64,000 nt of DNA from Mucilaginibacter endophyticus (GTDB lineage: Bacteria > Bacteroidota > Bacteroidia > Sphingobacteriales > Sphingobacteriaceae), in NCBI RefSeq assembly GCF_003351025.1, contig NZ_QPCG01000001.1, positions 1,619,949-1,683,948 on the forward strand, in the 5' to 3' direction. Under the pieces are notes generated by a model. That model was given only the letters and a program-made list of their open reading frames with translations, ran no database searches and had not been told where the DNA came from. Shown piece by piece: positions 16,729 to 24,590 of the stretch (position 1 is the first letter of the stretch; each line of letters begins with the position of its first letter). The translations under genes and the position numbers were made by a program.

Positions 16729-17829
16729 TTAGTTGTTTTTTAACCCGATTTGGTGATTGCTGTAATCAGTTAAATATTCATTGCTAATGAAAAAGTCGAG
16801 ACTGAAAATTGTGCGGTAATCACCGGTATTATTAGGGTTTTGTACTTCTGTAAGGTTGCCTGTACTTGATGTTGTATAGGTATAAACAAAACCTTTATTT
16901 GTAGTTATAGTTACTGTAGAATTTGCAGGCAGACTTCCAATTGCGTTGCTTGCCAGTTTAGCGTCACTATCTTCGATAACGGTAGTTGATGGCGTACCGG
17001 TATCAAAGAGAATTTGTCCTGAGATGGTTTTGCCATTGTATGCTATAGTAGCAGGGATATTAGGGGAGTATCCGCCACCGTTTGACAAATTGAGCGTGTG
17101 CATAATAAATCCAGAAGAAGAAAGATCGCTGTTACTTAATCCGATTGTTAACAGGTTGCTTACATAAGTGCCACTGGTTGAAAATAAACTTTTGTTTAAT
17201 GTTGCCAGTTTAAATCCACTGGTAAGACTGGTGCCGGTATTGAAATATCTTAAGGGGCTTTGAATTTCGCTGGTTATATAGCTGTTACCAGGGCCAACGC
17301 CAAAAACATCGCTGGCGTGAGCAGGTAGTTTAGCTCCTGTTTCATCAACTATTTTATAATATAAAAAGAACGGTACCCTTTTTAGCGCAAGATTGCCCTG
17401 CGCATCACCTATGGTAATGTTGGCGTAGGCTAAGTTGCCATATTCTTTAGTTGAACTTAACTGATCGCCAAAGCTAATTGTGCCTTTGGTACTGGTTATT
17501 GTAATTCCGTTTACTACAGTAGAGTCTCCGGTAAATTGGAAGCCCGATGAAGTGATCATAGTAGCTGGTATGATGTCGGTTGCATCAAGTGTCATGCCAG
17601 ATGAACCGGTATCAAATACTGTATAGTAGGTTACAGCCTTGGTTCCAACCAGTGTAATAGGTAAAAATATCCGTTTGTTTATCCCGCTGGCATATTCATA
17701 TAAACCCAAAGTAACAGGCGTTATTTGTGGCTGAACTACTGTTTTGTCTTTTTTACATGAGAAAAAAGCAGTAGTTATTAATATGCAACCTATAATTTTG
17801 GATGTAAGCAGTAAATGTTTTGTAGTCAT
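16729..17829 (-). CDS. Pepsin-like aspartic protease lipoprotein
   Basis: This 366-residue protein has a lipoprotein signal with FFSC (Cys25). Two DTG motifs are present: YTVFDTGSSGM (Asp73) and ILFDTGTPST (Asp276). This is the two-lobe arrangement of A1 (pepsin-like) proteases rather than the single-lobe retropepsin type. DVFGVGPGN near 174 matches the pepsin GILGLAYPS region, and the C-terminal FFISNEYLTDYSNHQIGL matches the pepsin ending FIRQYYTVFDRANNKVGL. It should be tethered on the periplasmic or outer face of a membrane. Proline at position 280 replaces the usual Ser or Thr after DTGT. It could also be a non-proteolytic homologue. Confidence 0.78.
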   Translation of the reverse strand: MTTKHLLLTSKIIGCILITTAFFSCKKDKTVVQPQITPVTLGLYEYASGINKRIFLPITLVGTKAVTYYTVFDTGSSGMTLDATDIIPATMITSSGFQFTGDSTVVNGITITSTKGTISFGDQLSSTKEYGNLAYANITIGDAQGNLALKRVPFFLYYKIVDETGAKLPAHASDVFGVGPGNSYITSEIQSPLRYFNTGTSLTSGFKLATLNKSLFSTSGTYVSNLLTIGLSNSDLSSSGFIMHTLNLSNGGGYSPNIPATIAYNGKTISGQILFDTGTPSTTVIEDSDAKLASNAIGSLPANSTVTITTNKGFVYTYTTSSTGNLTEVQNPNNTGDYRTIFSLDFFISNEYLTDYSNHQIGLKNN

Positions 17830-18003
17830 ATATATCCGTTATAAACCCGGTTGGTAATAAATACGATAAAATAGCAATTTTAGTTGGCTTAAAATTATGA
17901 TAATGATCTGAGAAGCCCGCCAATGAATCGATAAAACATAATCCTGAACCGATTAATTATCCGGACATATAAACGGATTAGAGCGTATCGCTATTGTTTG
18001 CAA

Positions 18004-18492
18004 CTAAAGTAAATGGTTGGTTTCTTTGATGATATCCATTACAAAAGTGCTTTTTGAATGGCCAATTCCTTTTACCTCGCTTAGTTTATTTACAAAAAAA
18101 GAGTGATAGCTATCCATGCTTTCGGATACGATCTTGAGCATAAAATCAAAATCGCCGGAGATATTGTAACACTCTATCACTTCGTCAAATTCAAGTACGG
18201 CGTTAATGAAATCTGCGCCTGCTTTTCGGCTGTGCTCGCGCAGGGTTACCATGCAAATTACCATAATACGCTTATTTAAAAGTCGTTTATCTAAAATGGC
18301 GGTGTAGTTTTTAATTACTCCGGCTTTTTCAAGGCGCTTAATGCGTTCATGGGTGGGAGTGGGGCTAAGGTTAATTTTTACTGCAATCTCCCGTACAGTA
18401 AGTTTGGCATTCCGTTCAACCAATCGTAATATTTCATAATCCTTTTCATCGAGTTGGATACCGGCTTTTTCTTGTTCTGTTTGATAGGCCAT
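18004..18492 (-). CDS. Lrp/AsnC-family transcriptional regulator
   Basis: The 162-residue protein has an N-terminal winged helix-turn-helix (DEKDYEILRLVERNAKLTV, LSPTPTHERIKRLEKAG) and a C-terminal RAM domain (IECYNISGDFDFMLKIV) that binds small ligands, often amino acids. It is divergent from a DHA2 exporter with 125 bases between them. That spacer contains two long dyads, so it probably regulates itself and the exporter. The length is normal. Confidence 0.95.
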   Translation of the reverse strand: MAYQTEQEKAGIQLDEKDYEILRLVERNAKLTVREIAVKINLSPTPTHERIKRLEKAGVIKNYTAILDKRLLNKRIMVICMVTLREHSRKAGADFINAVLEFDEVIECYNISGDFDFMLKIVSESMDSYHSFFVNKLSEVKGIGHSKSTFVMDIIKETNHLL

Positions 18493-18551
18493 ATGGAAGG
18501 GTTAATGGTATGTTTGTTCTTTTGATGTGCTCGTATTTTCTGTTGTGTTCC

Positions 18552-18596
18552 AAAATTATAATAAATAATGTTATTAATTCCCATTAATATAATTTT
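18552..18596. promoter_or_regulatory. Overlapping palindromes in the Lrp-exporter divergent promoter
   Basis: Two perfect inverted repeats overlap: AAAATTATA (18552-18560) with TATAATTTT (18588-18596), and TATTAAT (18572-18578) with ATTAATA (18583-18589). AT-rich dyads of this kind are typical Lrp-family binding sites. The position between the regulator and exporter starts supports an operator. Confidence 0.6.
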
Positions 18597-18617
18597 GAAA
18601 GGACAAAATATAATATT

Positions 18618-20030
18618 ATGTCGGTGCAAAAGAACAAGATCCTCATCATCGCCTCTTTGGCCATATTTGTTGAAGCGCTTGATATCGCTATTATCAACCT
18701 CACCATTCCGGCTATTCAAAAGCAGTTTTTGGTAACTAATGACCAGGTTCAATGGCTGCAAACGCTTTATGTTTTGCTGTATGGCGGCTTCCTGATCATT
18801 GGTGGCAAACTATCTGATGTAGTAGGGCCCAAAAAGATCTTCATAACAGGTGCCGCCCTGTTTCTGTTAACATCCCTGGGCGCAGGCTTAGCCGGTACCT
18901 TTGTGTTTCTTAGTTTATCAAGGGCGATGCAGGGCCTGGCGGCAGCACTGATCATGCCGTCAGCCTTTTCTATCATAACGCACACTTTTACCGAAGAGCG
19001 TGAACGGAGCAAAGCAATTGGAATCTTTAGCTCGTTCGCGGCAGTTGGCTCGGGTATTGGCCTCTCGGTAGGCGGAATTATCAGTACCTACATGGGATGG
19101 CATTGGGTGTTCCTGATCAATGTGCCTGTGCTGGCCGTTATTATCATTGTAGGTTGGTTTTACCTGGCCAATGATACTCCTGAACAAAAACAACCTTCTC
19201 CCGATTTGTTTTCGGGCGTTTTATTGGTAATTAGCTTGTTGATGCTAAGCTATGGCGTACATCAGCTGGGCGATATTAAACAAGAACTTAGCATGATCTT
19301 GCTTTGCGCTTTGGGTGTAATAGTTAGTACAAGGTTGCTTTACGTCCGTTTAACCCGTCGTGCGAATCCGCTTATTGATCTTTCTGTTTTTAAGGCACCA
19401 TCGGTTATAACAGCCAATGGCGTATTTATTTTACTAGGTGCCTTTTTTACCGGGTACCTGTTTATCATATCCCAGTTATTGCAAAAGGATATGCATTATA
19501 ACGCGGCAAAGTCTGGCTTGCTGCTGGTTCCCTTTAGCTTATTGTCGGCATTTGTAGCTAAATTTATGCTGCCGGGCATTATGAAACGCCTCACAACCGA
19601 ACAAACCGCCTTATTGGGGATGTGCTGCATGCTAACCGGCGGACTGGTTTTAGTTTGCGCGGTATTGGCAGGTTATTCGCTCCCTTTGCTGCTGTTGTCT
19701 GCCGCTTTTATATCTGGTTTGGGCATGACTATCTGTTTTACAAGTTTATCTGTGCTCGCTGTAAAAAATATCCCGAAGCAACATTATGGTTTGGCCTCAA
19801 GTCTGGGTACTACTACTTACTTTTTAGGTGCAGGCGTTGGCTTGTCAATACTTACGCTGTTTATGCAACAAGGCAACGAAAGCGCTTCAGTAAGTGGTTT
19901 ATCGCTTATTATTCTTTGCGTATACGCGCTGATAGGTTTGCTGTGGCTTGCTATATACCTTATGAAGGTAAAAGTTAGGAGCATGCCTGTAACTTTGCCA
20001 AAATCACAAAGCCTGCCTGATGTTTTTTAA
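18618..20030 (+). CDS. DHA2-family MFS drug exporter (EmrB/QacA type)
   Basis: The 470-residue protein has about 14 predicted membrane helices, which defines the DHA2 branch. The MFS motif A appears as GGKLSDVVGPKKIF (near 57-70) and the antiporter motif C region near RAMQGLAAALIMPSA. These proteins export drugs or toxic metabolites in exchange for protons. No membrane-fusion partner gene lies beside it, so it probably acts alone in the inner membrane. It is divergent from, and probably controlled by, the Lrp regulator. Its 3' end overlaps the DinB gene on the other strand by 27 bases. Confidence 0.93.
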   Translation: MSVQKNKILIIASLAIFVEALDIAIINLTIPAIQKQFLVTNDQVQWLQTLYVLLYGGFLIIGGKLSDVVGPKKIFITGAALFLLTSLGAGLAGTFVFLSLSRAMQGLAAALIMPSAFSIITHTFTEERERSKAIGIFSSFAAVGSGIGLSVGGIISTYMGWHWVFLINVPVLAVIIIVGWFYLANDTPEQKQPSPDLFSGVLLVISLLMLSYGVHQLGDIKQELSMILLCALGVIVSTRLLYVRLTRRANPLIDLSVFKAPSVITANGVFILLGAFFTGYLFIISQLLQKDMHYNAAKSGLLLVPFSLLSAFVAKFMLPGIMKRLTTEQTALLGMCCMLTGGLVLVCAVLAGYSLPLLLLSAAFISGLGMTICFTSLSVLAVKNIPKQHYGLASSLGTTTYFLGAGVGLSILTLFMQQGNESASVSGLSLIILCVYALIGLLWLAIYLMKVKVRSMPVTLPKSQSLPDVF

Positions 20031-20537
20031 CTGGTGGATATGTTTTTGCGTATGATAACAAATCAGGTACAGCCACTCCAACCGGGTAAGTTCACCGAAG
20101 AAAGGAACCACCAGTTCTGTGCTGATCGCATAAAGATCTTTGGTGTTAATTACTTCTCTAATCTGGGTGATAGCTGTTTGTAATAAATCTATCACCGCGG
20201 ATTTTTGATGGGGCCCGTCCGATGGCCATATGCCTGGAGCAGATTTGAATTTAGCTTCAAAATCAAGAAACAGGTCTTTAATCATTTTTACCTTTTCGGC
20301 AGGGTCTCTGTCTGCTGGCTTACCAGCGCCATCAAGTACAGGAATAAGTTGCGAGGCAGACTTAAAAACGTGCTCCGCTATTTGTCCGGCTGTCCAGCTA
20401 TCCGACGAAAGCGCTATGTTTATTTGCTGCTCATTGAATAATGCAATAGTTGATAACAGGTTACTGGCAGTATCTTCAAATACTGCCAGCAAATTAATAC
20501 GGGCATCGGTTTGACGGTTGGTGGTTTGATTTTCCAT
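20004..20537 (-). CDS. DinB-superfamily protein
   Basis: The 177-residue four-helix protein carries the DinB-type pattern: a helix with SWTAGQIAEHVFKSASQ containing the first His, and a final helix CYHTQKHIHQLKNI carrying the other metal-binding His residues. Relatives include bacillithiol-dependent transferases and other metal-dependent thiol transferases. Its exact reaction is unknown. The 3' end overlaps the exporter gene by 27 bases in opposite orientation. Confidence 0.85.
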   Translation of the reverse strand: MENQTTNRQTDARINLLAVFEDTASNLLSTIALFNEQQINIALSSDSWTAGQIAEHVFKSASQLIPVLDGAGKPADRDPAEKVKMIKDLFLDFEAKFKSAPGIWPSDGPHQKSAVIDLLQTAITQIREVINTKDLYAISTELVVPFFGELTRLEWLYLICYHTQKHIHQLKNIRQAL

Positions 20538-20644
20538 GACGTTTTAAAGATTGGTTGATACAAATCTCTGCCCAAAATCAAAGTTTGAACCTTGGCGTTT
20601 GTGCCATAATTGGGGTGGTTTTGCGCCATGACGAAAGTGGATGT

Positions 20645-21058
20645 CTAACTTTTCTTTTCGCCCAATGAAAACCAGTTGCCCGAGTCGTCTTTAAACAAAG
20701 CTTCAAAACCATAAAACTCTTTGGTGGGAGCTTTTGTAAATTCAACACCTTTAGCTTTTAACTCTTCATAAGTAGCTATCAGGTCATCGCATTCAAAAAC
20801 GCCAAATCCGAAGGTGCCGCGTTGTACTAATTCACGCATTTGCTGTGTTGCCAATGAATCGAACATCATACCTTCACTAATTGCCATGAGCGATATTTCA
20901 AGCTCGGGTTGCTCCGGAGGGCAAACAGTAAGCCAGCGCATTCCGGGGCCCATGGCTGCGTCTGTGTTTACTTTAAAGCCCAGTTTGTTTACGTAAAAGT
21001 CATAAGCGCTGTCCTGGTTAAGTACAAATACGCTCACGTGGTTCATTTTGGTTATCAT
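20645..21058 (-). CDS. VOC-family (glyoxalase/bleomycin-resistance fold) protein
   Basis: The 137-residue form begins MITKMNHVSVFVLNQDSAYD, as usual for the family. The longer open frame up to 21193 overlaps the neighbouring regulator gene and adds 45 residues with no family match, so I choose 21058. Two beta-alpha-beta-beta-beta modules are seen (FYVNKLGF and GVFECDDLIATYEELKAKGV). VOC proteins act as metal-dependent lyases, isomerases or antibiotic-binding proteins. It lies 49 bases after the AraC-type gene and is probably in the same transcript. Confidence 0.88.
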   Translation of the reverse strand: MITKMNHVSVFVLNQDSAYDFYVNKLGFKVNTDAAMGPGMRWLTVCPPEQPELEISLMAISEGMMFDSLATQQMRELVQRGTFGFGVFECDDLIATYEELKAKGVEFTKAPTKEFYGFEALFKDDSGNWFSLGEKKS

Positions 21059-21107
21059 TTGTGTCTTGTTTTGATAACCAAAAATCGATATAGTAAAAGA
21101 ATGAGGC

Positions 21108-21620
21108 TTATTGAAAATTGCGTTTTTGCAGCCATTCTTTTTCACCGGCAAAACAGGCCGGTATGAATTTGAGAGGACTTTGCTGCATTTCATTTTGCCT
21201 TTTTAACTCAGCCTGCTGATAATTTGCCGGTGAACGGGAGGTAAGCTTTTTAAACAAGGCTGAAAAGGAGGTAATACTGTCAAAACCCACTGCGTAACAA
21301 ACATCAGCAACCGGGATATTCTTTTTTAAAAGTAAGCGGGCATTTTCAATCCTTACTTTAATGAGATACTGATGCGGCGTTTTGCCGTAGATGTTTTTAA
21401 ACTGCCTGATGAAATGAAATTTGGAAAAATATGCCTCATCGGCAATGTCGTTGAGATCGATGGCTTCATGATAATTTTTATCGATGAACAACTTGGCCTG
21501 CACAAGTCTGCGGTAAAGATATATTTTGGGTAGTTGTTCAATCATCTGAATATAAATATCGGCTTTTATTTGGTTATTGCGCGCAATGGCCCTTTCATTG
21601 CAATAATGAAAATCAACCAA
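21108..21620 (-). CDS. AraC-family transcriptional regulator
   Basis: The 170-residue product contains the double helix-turn-helix of AraC proteins: DLNDIADEAYFSKFHFIRQF with the GKTPHQYL connector, then VCYAVGFDSITSFSALFKKL. There is no separate ligand-binding domain; such short forms are common. The frame opens with TTG at 21620. An internal ATG at 21545 (MIEQLPKIYLYRRL) is an alternative start that still retains the full DNA-binding domain. It precedes the VOC gene by 49 bases and likely controls that pair. Confidence 0.9.
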   Translation of the reverse strand: MVDFHYCNERAIARNNQIKADIYIQMIEQLPKIYLYRRLVQAKLFIDKNYHEAIDLNDIADEAYFSKFHFIRQFKNIYGKTPHQYLIKVRIENARLLLKKNIPVADVCYAVGFDSITSFSALFKKLTSRSPANYQQAELKRQNEMQQSPLKFIPACFAGEKEWLQKRNFQ

Positions 21621-21799
21621 AATTCATGAATAATTATATGATAGAAGGAGGGCTTTCATTGCGCCTGAAAAATCACACAAAATTTATTTTAGGGCAATAT
21701 TTTGTTAATGAGTAGATTATATGAATACTTGAAAAATCTTTCAAAAAAAATTTTGCAACTTGATTTAAAATCCTACTTTTGCACACCCAATCAGGGAGA

Positions 21800-21873
21800 C
21801 GGGATGTAGCGTAGCCCGGTATCGCGCCACATTTGGGATGTGGAGGCCGCAGGTTCGAATCCTGCCATCCCGA
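21800..21873 (+). tRNA. tRNA-Pro (TGG), copy 1
   Basis: The sequence folds as a standard cloverleaf. The acceptor arm CGGGATG pairs with CATCCCG. The anticodon stem is CCACA/TGTGG, with loop TTTGGGA and anticodon TGG at 21834-21836. The T-arm is GCAGG-TTCGAAT-CCTGC. No CCA is encoded. It is the first of three identical tandem genes. Confidence 0.97.
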
Positions 21874-21894
21874 CAAAAGCGATACCAAGTGTCA

Positions 21895-21932
21895 AAAACC
21901 CTCTAAATTGAAAGTTTAGAGGGTTTTATTTT
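21895..21932 (+). terminator. Terminator in tRNA-Pro spacer 1
   Basis: A 13-bp perfect stem (21895-21907 with 21915-21927) and a 7-base loop, followed by T-rich bases, lie 21 bases after tRNA copy 1. Confidence 0.8.
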
Positions 21933-21969
21933 CTGATTGGAAGAATCATAATACCCGGCGAAAGCCAAA

Positions 21970-22043
21970 CGGGATGTAGCGTAGCCCGGTATCGCGCCAC
22001 ATTTGGGATGTGGAGGCCGCAGGTTCGAATCCTGCCATCCCGA
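21970..22043 (+). tRNA. tRNA-Pro (TGG), copy 2
   Basis: Identical to the copy at 21800-21873, including all arms and the TGG anticodon (22004-22006). Confidence 0.97.
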
Positions 22044-22064
22044 CAAAAGCGATACCAAGTGTCA

Positions 22065-22102
22065 AAAACCCTCTAAATTGAAAGTTTAGAGGGTTTTATT
22101 TT
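22065..22102 (+). terminator. Terminator in tRNA-Pro spacer 2
   Basis: Exact repeat, 170 bases further on, of the terminator at 21895-21932. Confidence 0.8.
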
Positions 22103-22139
22103 CTGATTGGAAGAATCATAATACCCGGCGAAAGCCAAA

Positions 22140-22213
22140 CGGGATGTAGCGTAGCCCGGTATCGCGCCACATTTGGGATGTGGAGGCCGCAGGTTCGAAT
22201 CCTGCCATCCCGA
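22140..22213 (+). tRNA. tRNA-Pro (TGG), copy 3
   Basis: Identical to the other two copies, with anticodon TGG at 22174-22176. It is followed by a different spacer with its own terminator. Confidence 0.97.
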
Positions 22214-22223
22214 CTACCGGTAA

Positions 22224-22259
22224 ACAAAAAAGCTTTGACGAAAGTCAGAGCTTTTTTGT
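22224..22259. terminator. Bidirectional terminator between tRNA-Pro and the esterase
   Basis: A long stem (22224-22239 with 22244-22259) is capped by a GAAA tetraloop and flanked by A6 and T6 tracts. It can end both the tRNA transcript and the minus-strand esterase gene. Confidence 0.9.
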
Positions 22260-22290
22260 TTTATAAGACTTTATAAACGAATCAGTTCAG

Positions 22291-23415
22291 TTATAATTTA
22301 GCCGCGTTTACCGAGTGATAATCTCTCCAAAGCCATTCCAATGCTTCCGGAAGTGTTTGTTTTCTGACGTTATTATCTACGTGGTGGGCGTTGCGCGCAA
22401 AAACAAATTGGTATTGGTAGTTTTTAGCCGCGAGTTCTTTGGCCATATTTTCGTTTGCAAGCACCCAATCATGCATGCCATCTCGCATTACATTTGGATT
22501 AAGAAGGTCCTGATCGCCCACTTCCAGCCAGATCCTTAATGGTTTTGGCCGGCTTCTGGCAATCAGGTGCTGATGAAATTCCCAGGCGCCATGTGGCGTT
22601 TCGGGATTATAGGGCCATTGCTGATTAATATAAGTTCCCGAATAGGTAAGTACCCGGTGATACCATTCCTGATGGAACCAAGCCATTATGAGGGCGCATG
22701 ATCCGCCGGAGCTGCCGCCCGTTGTAGCACGGCCATCCGGGTCTTTGGTTAATTTTACCTGGCATTTATTTTCCACAAGCGGCAGTACTTCGCTTTCAAC
22801 AAATTCTGCATACCTGCCGTTCATAGTATCATATTCAAGGCCCCGTTGGCTTCCTTGAGCGTCACCGCCACCGTTGCCGATTGATATGGCAATCATAGGC
22901 GGCAACTTTCCTTCGGCAATGAGATTGTTCAGGACGGTAAAGAGCAAATCGTCCGGCCCGTCGGTACTAATGATGAATGGAGCCTCAGTACCGGCGACAT
23001 ATTGTTTTGGAACATATACTGCTACCTGGCGGGTATAAGGGGCGGGGTGGCTTGTGGTAACAATAAGTTTGACCGGATTAACCGGATCTGGCGTACCAAA
23101 TGTATTAGGCTCTCTTGCTATACCCGGATAAATTTTACTTTCCTTCGAATTCATGGTAAACCGGTATATCGTGCCCTGCGGCACGTTGGGTTGTACCATT
23201 GATTCTGTTGCCGAGGGATGTGTGGGCCCGATAATAAAATTCCCGTTTGCATTTGGTGAGGGATTGGTTCCATCGGGTAATTCCGTAGCTGTAACATATC
23301 CCCGGGTATGCGGGTCACGGATTGGTATTTGGGCTATGGTTGGGTTTACACTCCATATCGTGCAAAATAATATACCCAATACCAAGGGGCGATTGTATAT
23401 TTTAATTAGCCTCAT
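22291..23415 (-). CDS. Secreted alpha/beta-hydrolase esterase (enterochelin-esterase-like)
   Basis: This 374-residue protein has a signal peptide ending in PTIAQ. The nucleophile Ser lies in the elbow GGSSGGS (near residue 231), the acid is probably Asp in LEVGDQDLL, and the His is in NAHHVDNN, forming a normal triad. The fold matches putative esterases of the Esterase-D/Fes group (PF00756), which in Bacteroidota often deacylate plant glycans such as feruloylated or acetylated xylan. It stands alone with terminators around it and no polysaccharide-utilisation genes beside it, so the substrate is open. Confidence 0.9.
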   Translation of the reverse strand: MRLIKIYNRPLVLGILFCTIWSVNPTIAQIPIRDPHTRGYVTATELPDGTNPSPNANGNFIIGPTHPSATESMVQPNVPQGTIYRFTMNSKESKIYPGIAREPNTFGTPDPVNPVKLIVTTSHPAPYTRQVAVYVPKQYVAGTEAPFIISTDGPDDLLFTVLNNLIAEGKLPPMIAISIGNGGGDAQGSQRGLEYDTMNGRYAEFVESEVLPLVENKCQVKLTKDPDGRATTGGSSGGSCALIMAWFHQEWYHRVLTYSGTYINQQWPYNPETPHGAWEFHQHLIARSRPKPLRIWLEVGDQDLLNPNVMRDGMHDWVLANENMAKELAAKNYQYQFVFARNAHHVDNNVRKQTLPEALEWLWRDYHSVNAAKL

Positions 23416-23570
23416 TTTGGTTTAATTTATGAAAGGGTGATTATTTAGGGTTGGTTTAAAATTAAAATTTACAACCGATTATTACTAATTAGCCTACGGA
23501 TTTACTTTTTGTAAAGGCCACAAAAGCTGTATTTGATAATAGATGTTATAGTAATGATGGATGGGAGTAC

Positions 23571-23600
23571 AAAAAAGCCCGATGCAAATTGTACCGGGCT
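23571..23600 (-). terminator. Terminator of the O-acyltransferase pair
   Basis: On the minus strand AGCCCG (complement of 23595-23600) pairs with CGGGCT (complement of 23576-23581) and is followed by six T residues, 33 bases after the stop at 23634. Confidence 0.8.
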
Positions 23601-23633
23601 CGTCAATATAGTTTAGTTGTTTGTTGTTGATTA

Positions 23634-24587
23634 TTAGTGATTAAAGGTTACCAACTGCTTACTTTCAAATGATTTTTGGGAATGCGTTGGGGGAGGGGCA
23701 AGCATTCCGTCCATGATCTGTTGCTTTATGTATGTCGAATATTTGATAGCTCCTTTATAATTCAGATGCCCAAAATCGGCAAATTCATCATTTTTTAGTG
23801 GGAAATTATTGAAGTCAAGAAACTTTATATCGCCGAAATAGCGTTGGCGAATCAATGAAAATTCAGCCTCATTACTTCTGTATTCATACAATGGGTGCTG
23901 GGGGCTTCTGATCAGGAAAACGTTTTTGTGCATGCTATTGCAATAATCTACTATTTTCCTCAGGTATTGAATATTAGTTGTTGAAATGGTGCTTTCGTTT
24001 GGTGAGGCTTTAACATGTAGGCCTGCAGGATTAGTTGAGGGTAAGGGTTTGGTACCTTCTATTTTGAAATAGCCTCCCGTTTTTCCGGTATAATTATAGT
24101 TAAATGAAACAGCCTTAATGAGGTTGTTACGGGCGGCTATGCCTATACAATTCATAAAGTATTTTGAATTATGTTGGGCCAGCAATTTAAAATCCGATAC
24201 TCCCATAAACGAGGCGTATTGCGGAAACATATTTGACATATAGGTATATCCCCATGTCCACTCATCCATTTTAGGAGCAATCTGGTTATTTGAAAACTCA
24301 ACTAAAACGGTTGTGATCTGCGGGTTTTGCGACAGATACTTTTTTACCTTTTGAAAGGTGTAAAAATAAGATTCGGCCGAATGCGAAAGATTGGTAAGCT
24401 TGGGTATAAGCGTATCATCGTAAGCACACTCAGAATGCGAATGGCCGAAGATTACAATGGTGTTGTCTTTTTTTATACTGAATTTTGAGAACTTACTTAC
24501 CATGAAGCCCGGAATTAAGGCAATAGCCAATACGAGCAAGCAGCCTGCAAAGGCAAATGTTACGGTTTTAATTAAAAAGCGGTGCAT
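23634..24587 (-). CDS. Membrane-anchored SGNH-like protein, O-acyltransferase partner
   Basis: The 317-residue protein has one N-terminal membrane helix (about 8-30) and an outer-face domain. Its FGHSHSE motif has the form of the SGNH nucleophile block, and DFGHLNYKGA near residue 282 provides an Asp-His pair. The arrangement resembles AlgJ/AlgX or DltD-type partners that take acyl groups passed by an MBOAT protein. The MBOAT gene lies only 3 bases upstream. The role in adding acyl groups to an extracellular polymer is inferred. Confidence 0.75.
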   Translation of the reverse strand: MHRFLIKTVTFAFAGCLLVLAIALIPGFMVSKFSKFSIKKDNTIVIFGHSHSECAYDDTLIPKLTNLSHSAESYFYTFQKVKKYLSQNPQITTVLVEFSNNQIAPKMDEWTWGYTYMSNMFPQYASFMGVSDFKLLAQHNSKYFMNCIGIAARNNLIKAVSFNYNYTGKTGGYFKIEGTKPLPSTNPAGLHVKASPNESTISTTNIQYLRKIVDYCNSMHKNVFLIRSPQHPLYEYRSNEAEFSLIRQRYFGDIKFLDFNNFPLKNDEFADFGHLNYKGAIKYSTYIKQQIMDGMLAPPPTHSQKSFESKQLVTFNH

Positions 24588-24590
24588 GGC

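Larger units (their letters stand above)
21800..22213 (+). repeat. 170-bp tandem repeat carrying tRNA-Pro genes
   Basis: Units starting at 21800 and 21970 are identical over all 170 bases (tRNA, terminator hairpin and spacer). The third unit starting at 22140 is identical through the tRNA and then diverges. The spacers have not drifted at all, which points to a recent amplification or active homogenisation. Confidence 0.97.

Noticed and set aside
21059..21193. Longer N-terminus of the VOC protein
   Set aside because: It overlaps the AraC-type gene and has no match to the VOC fold; the family start is at 21058.
21673..21888. Minus-strand 71-residue frame over the first tRNA-Pro
   Set aside because: It is the complement of the tRNA gene; the apparent WQDSNLRPPHPK peptide is a well-known false product of tRNA complements.
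21800..22213. Regularly spaced repeats suggesting a CRISPR array
   Set aside because: The repeats are whole tRNA genes with identical spacers, not short repeats with unique spacers, and no cas genes are near.
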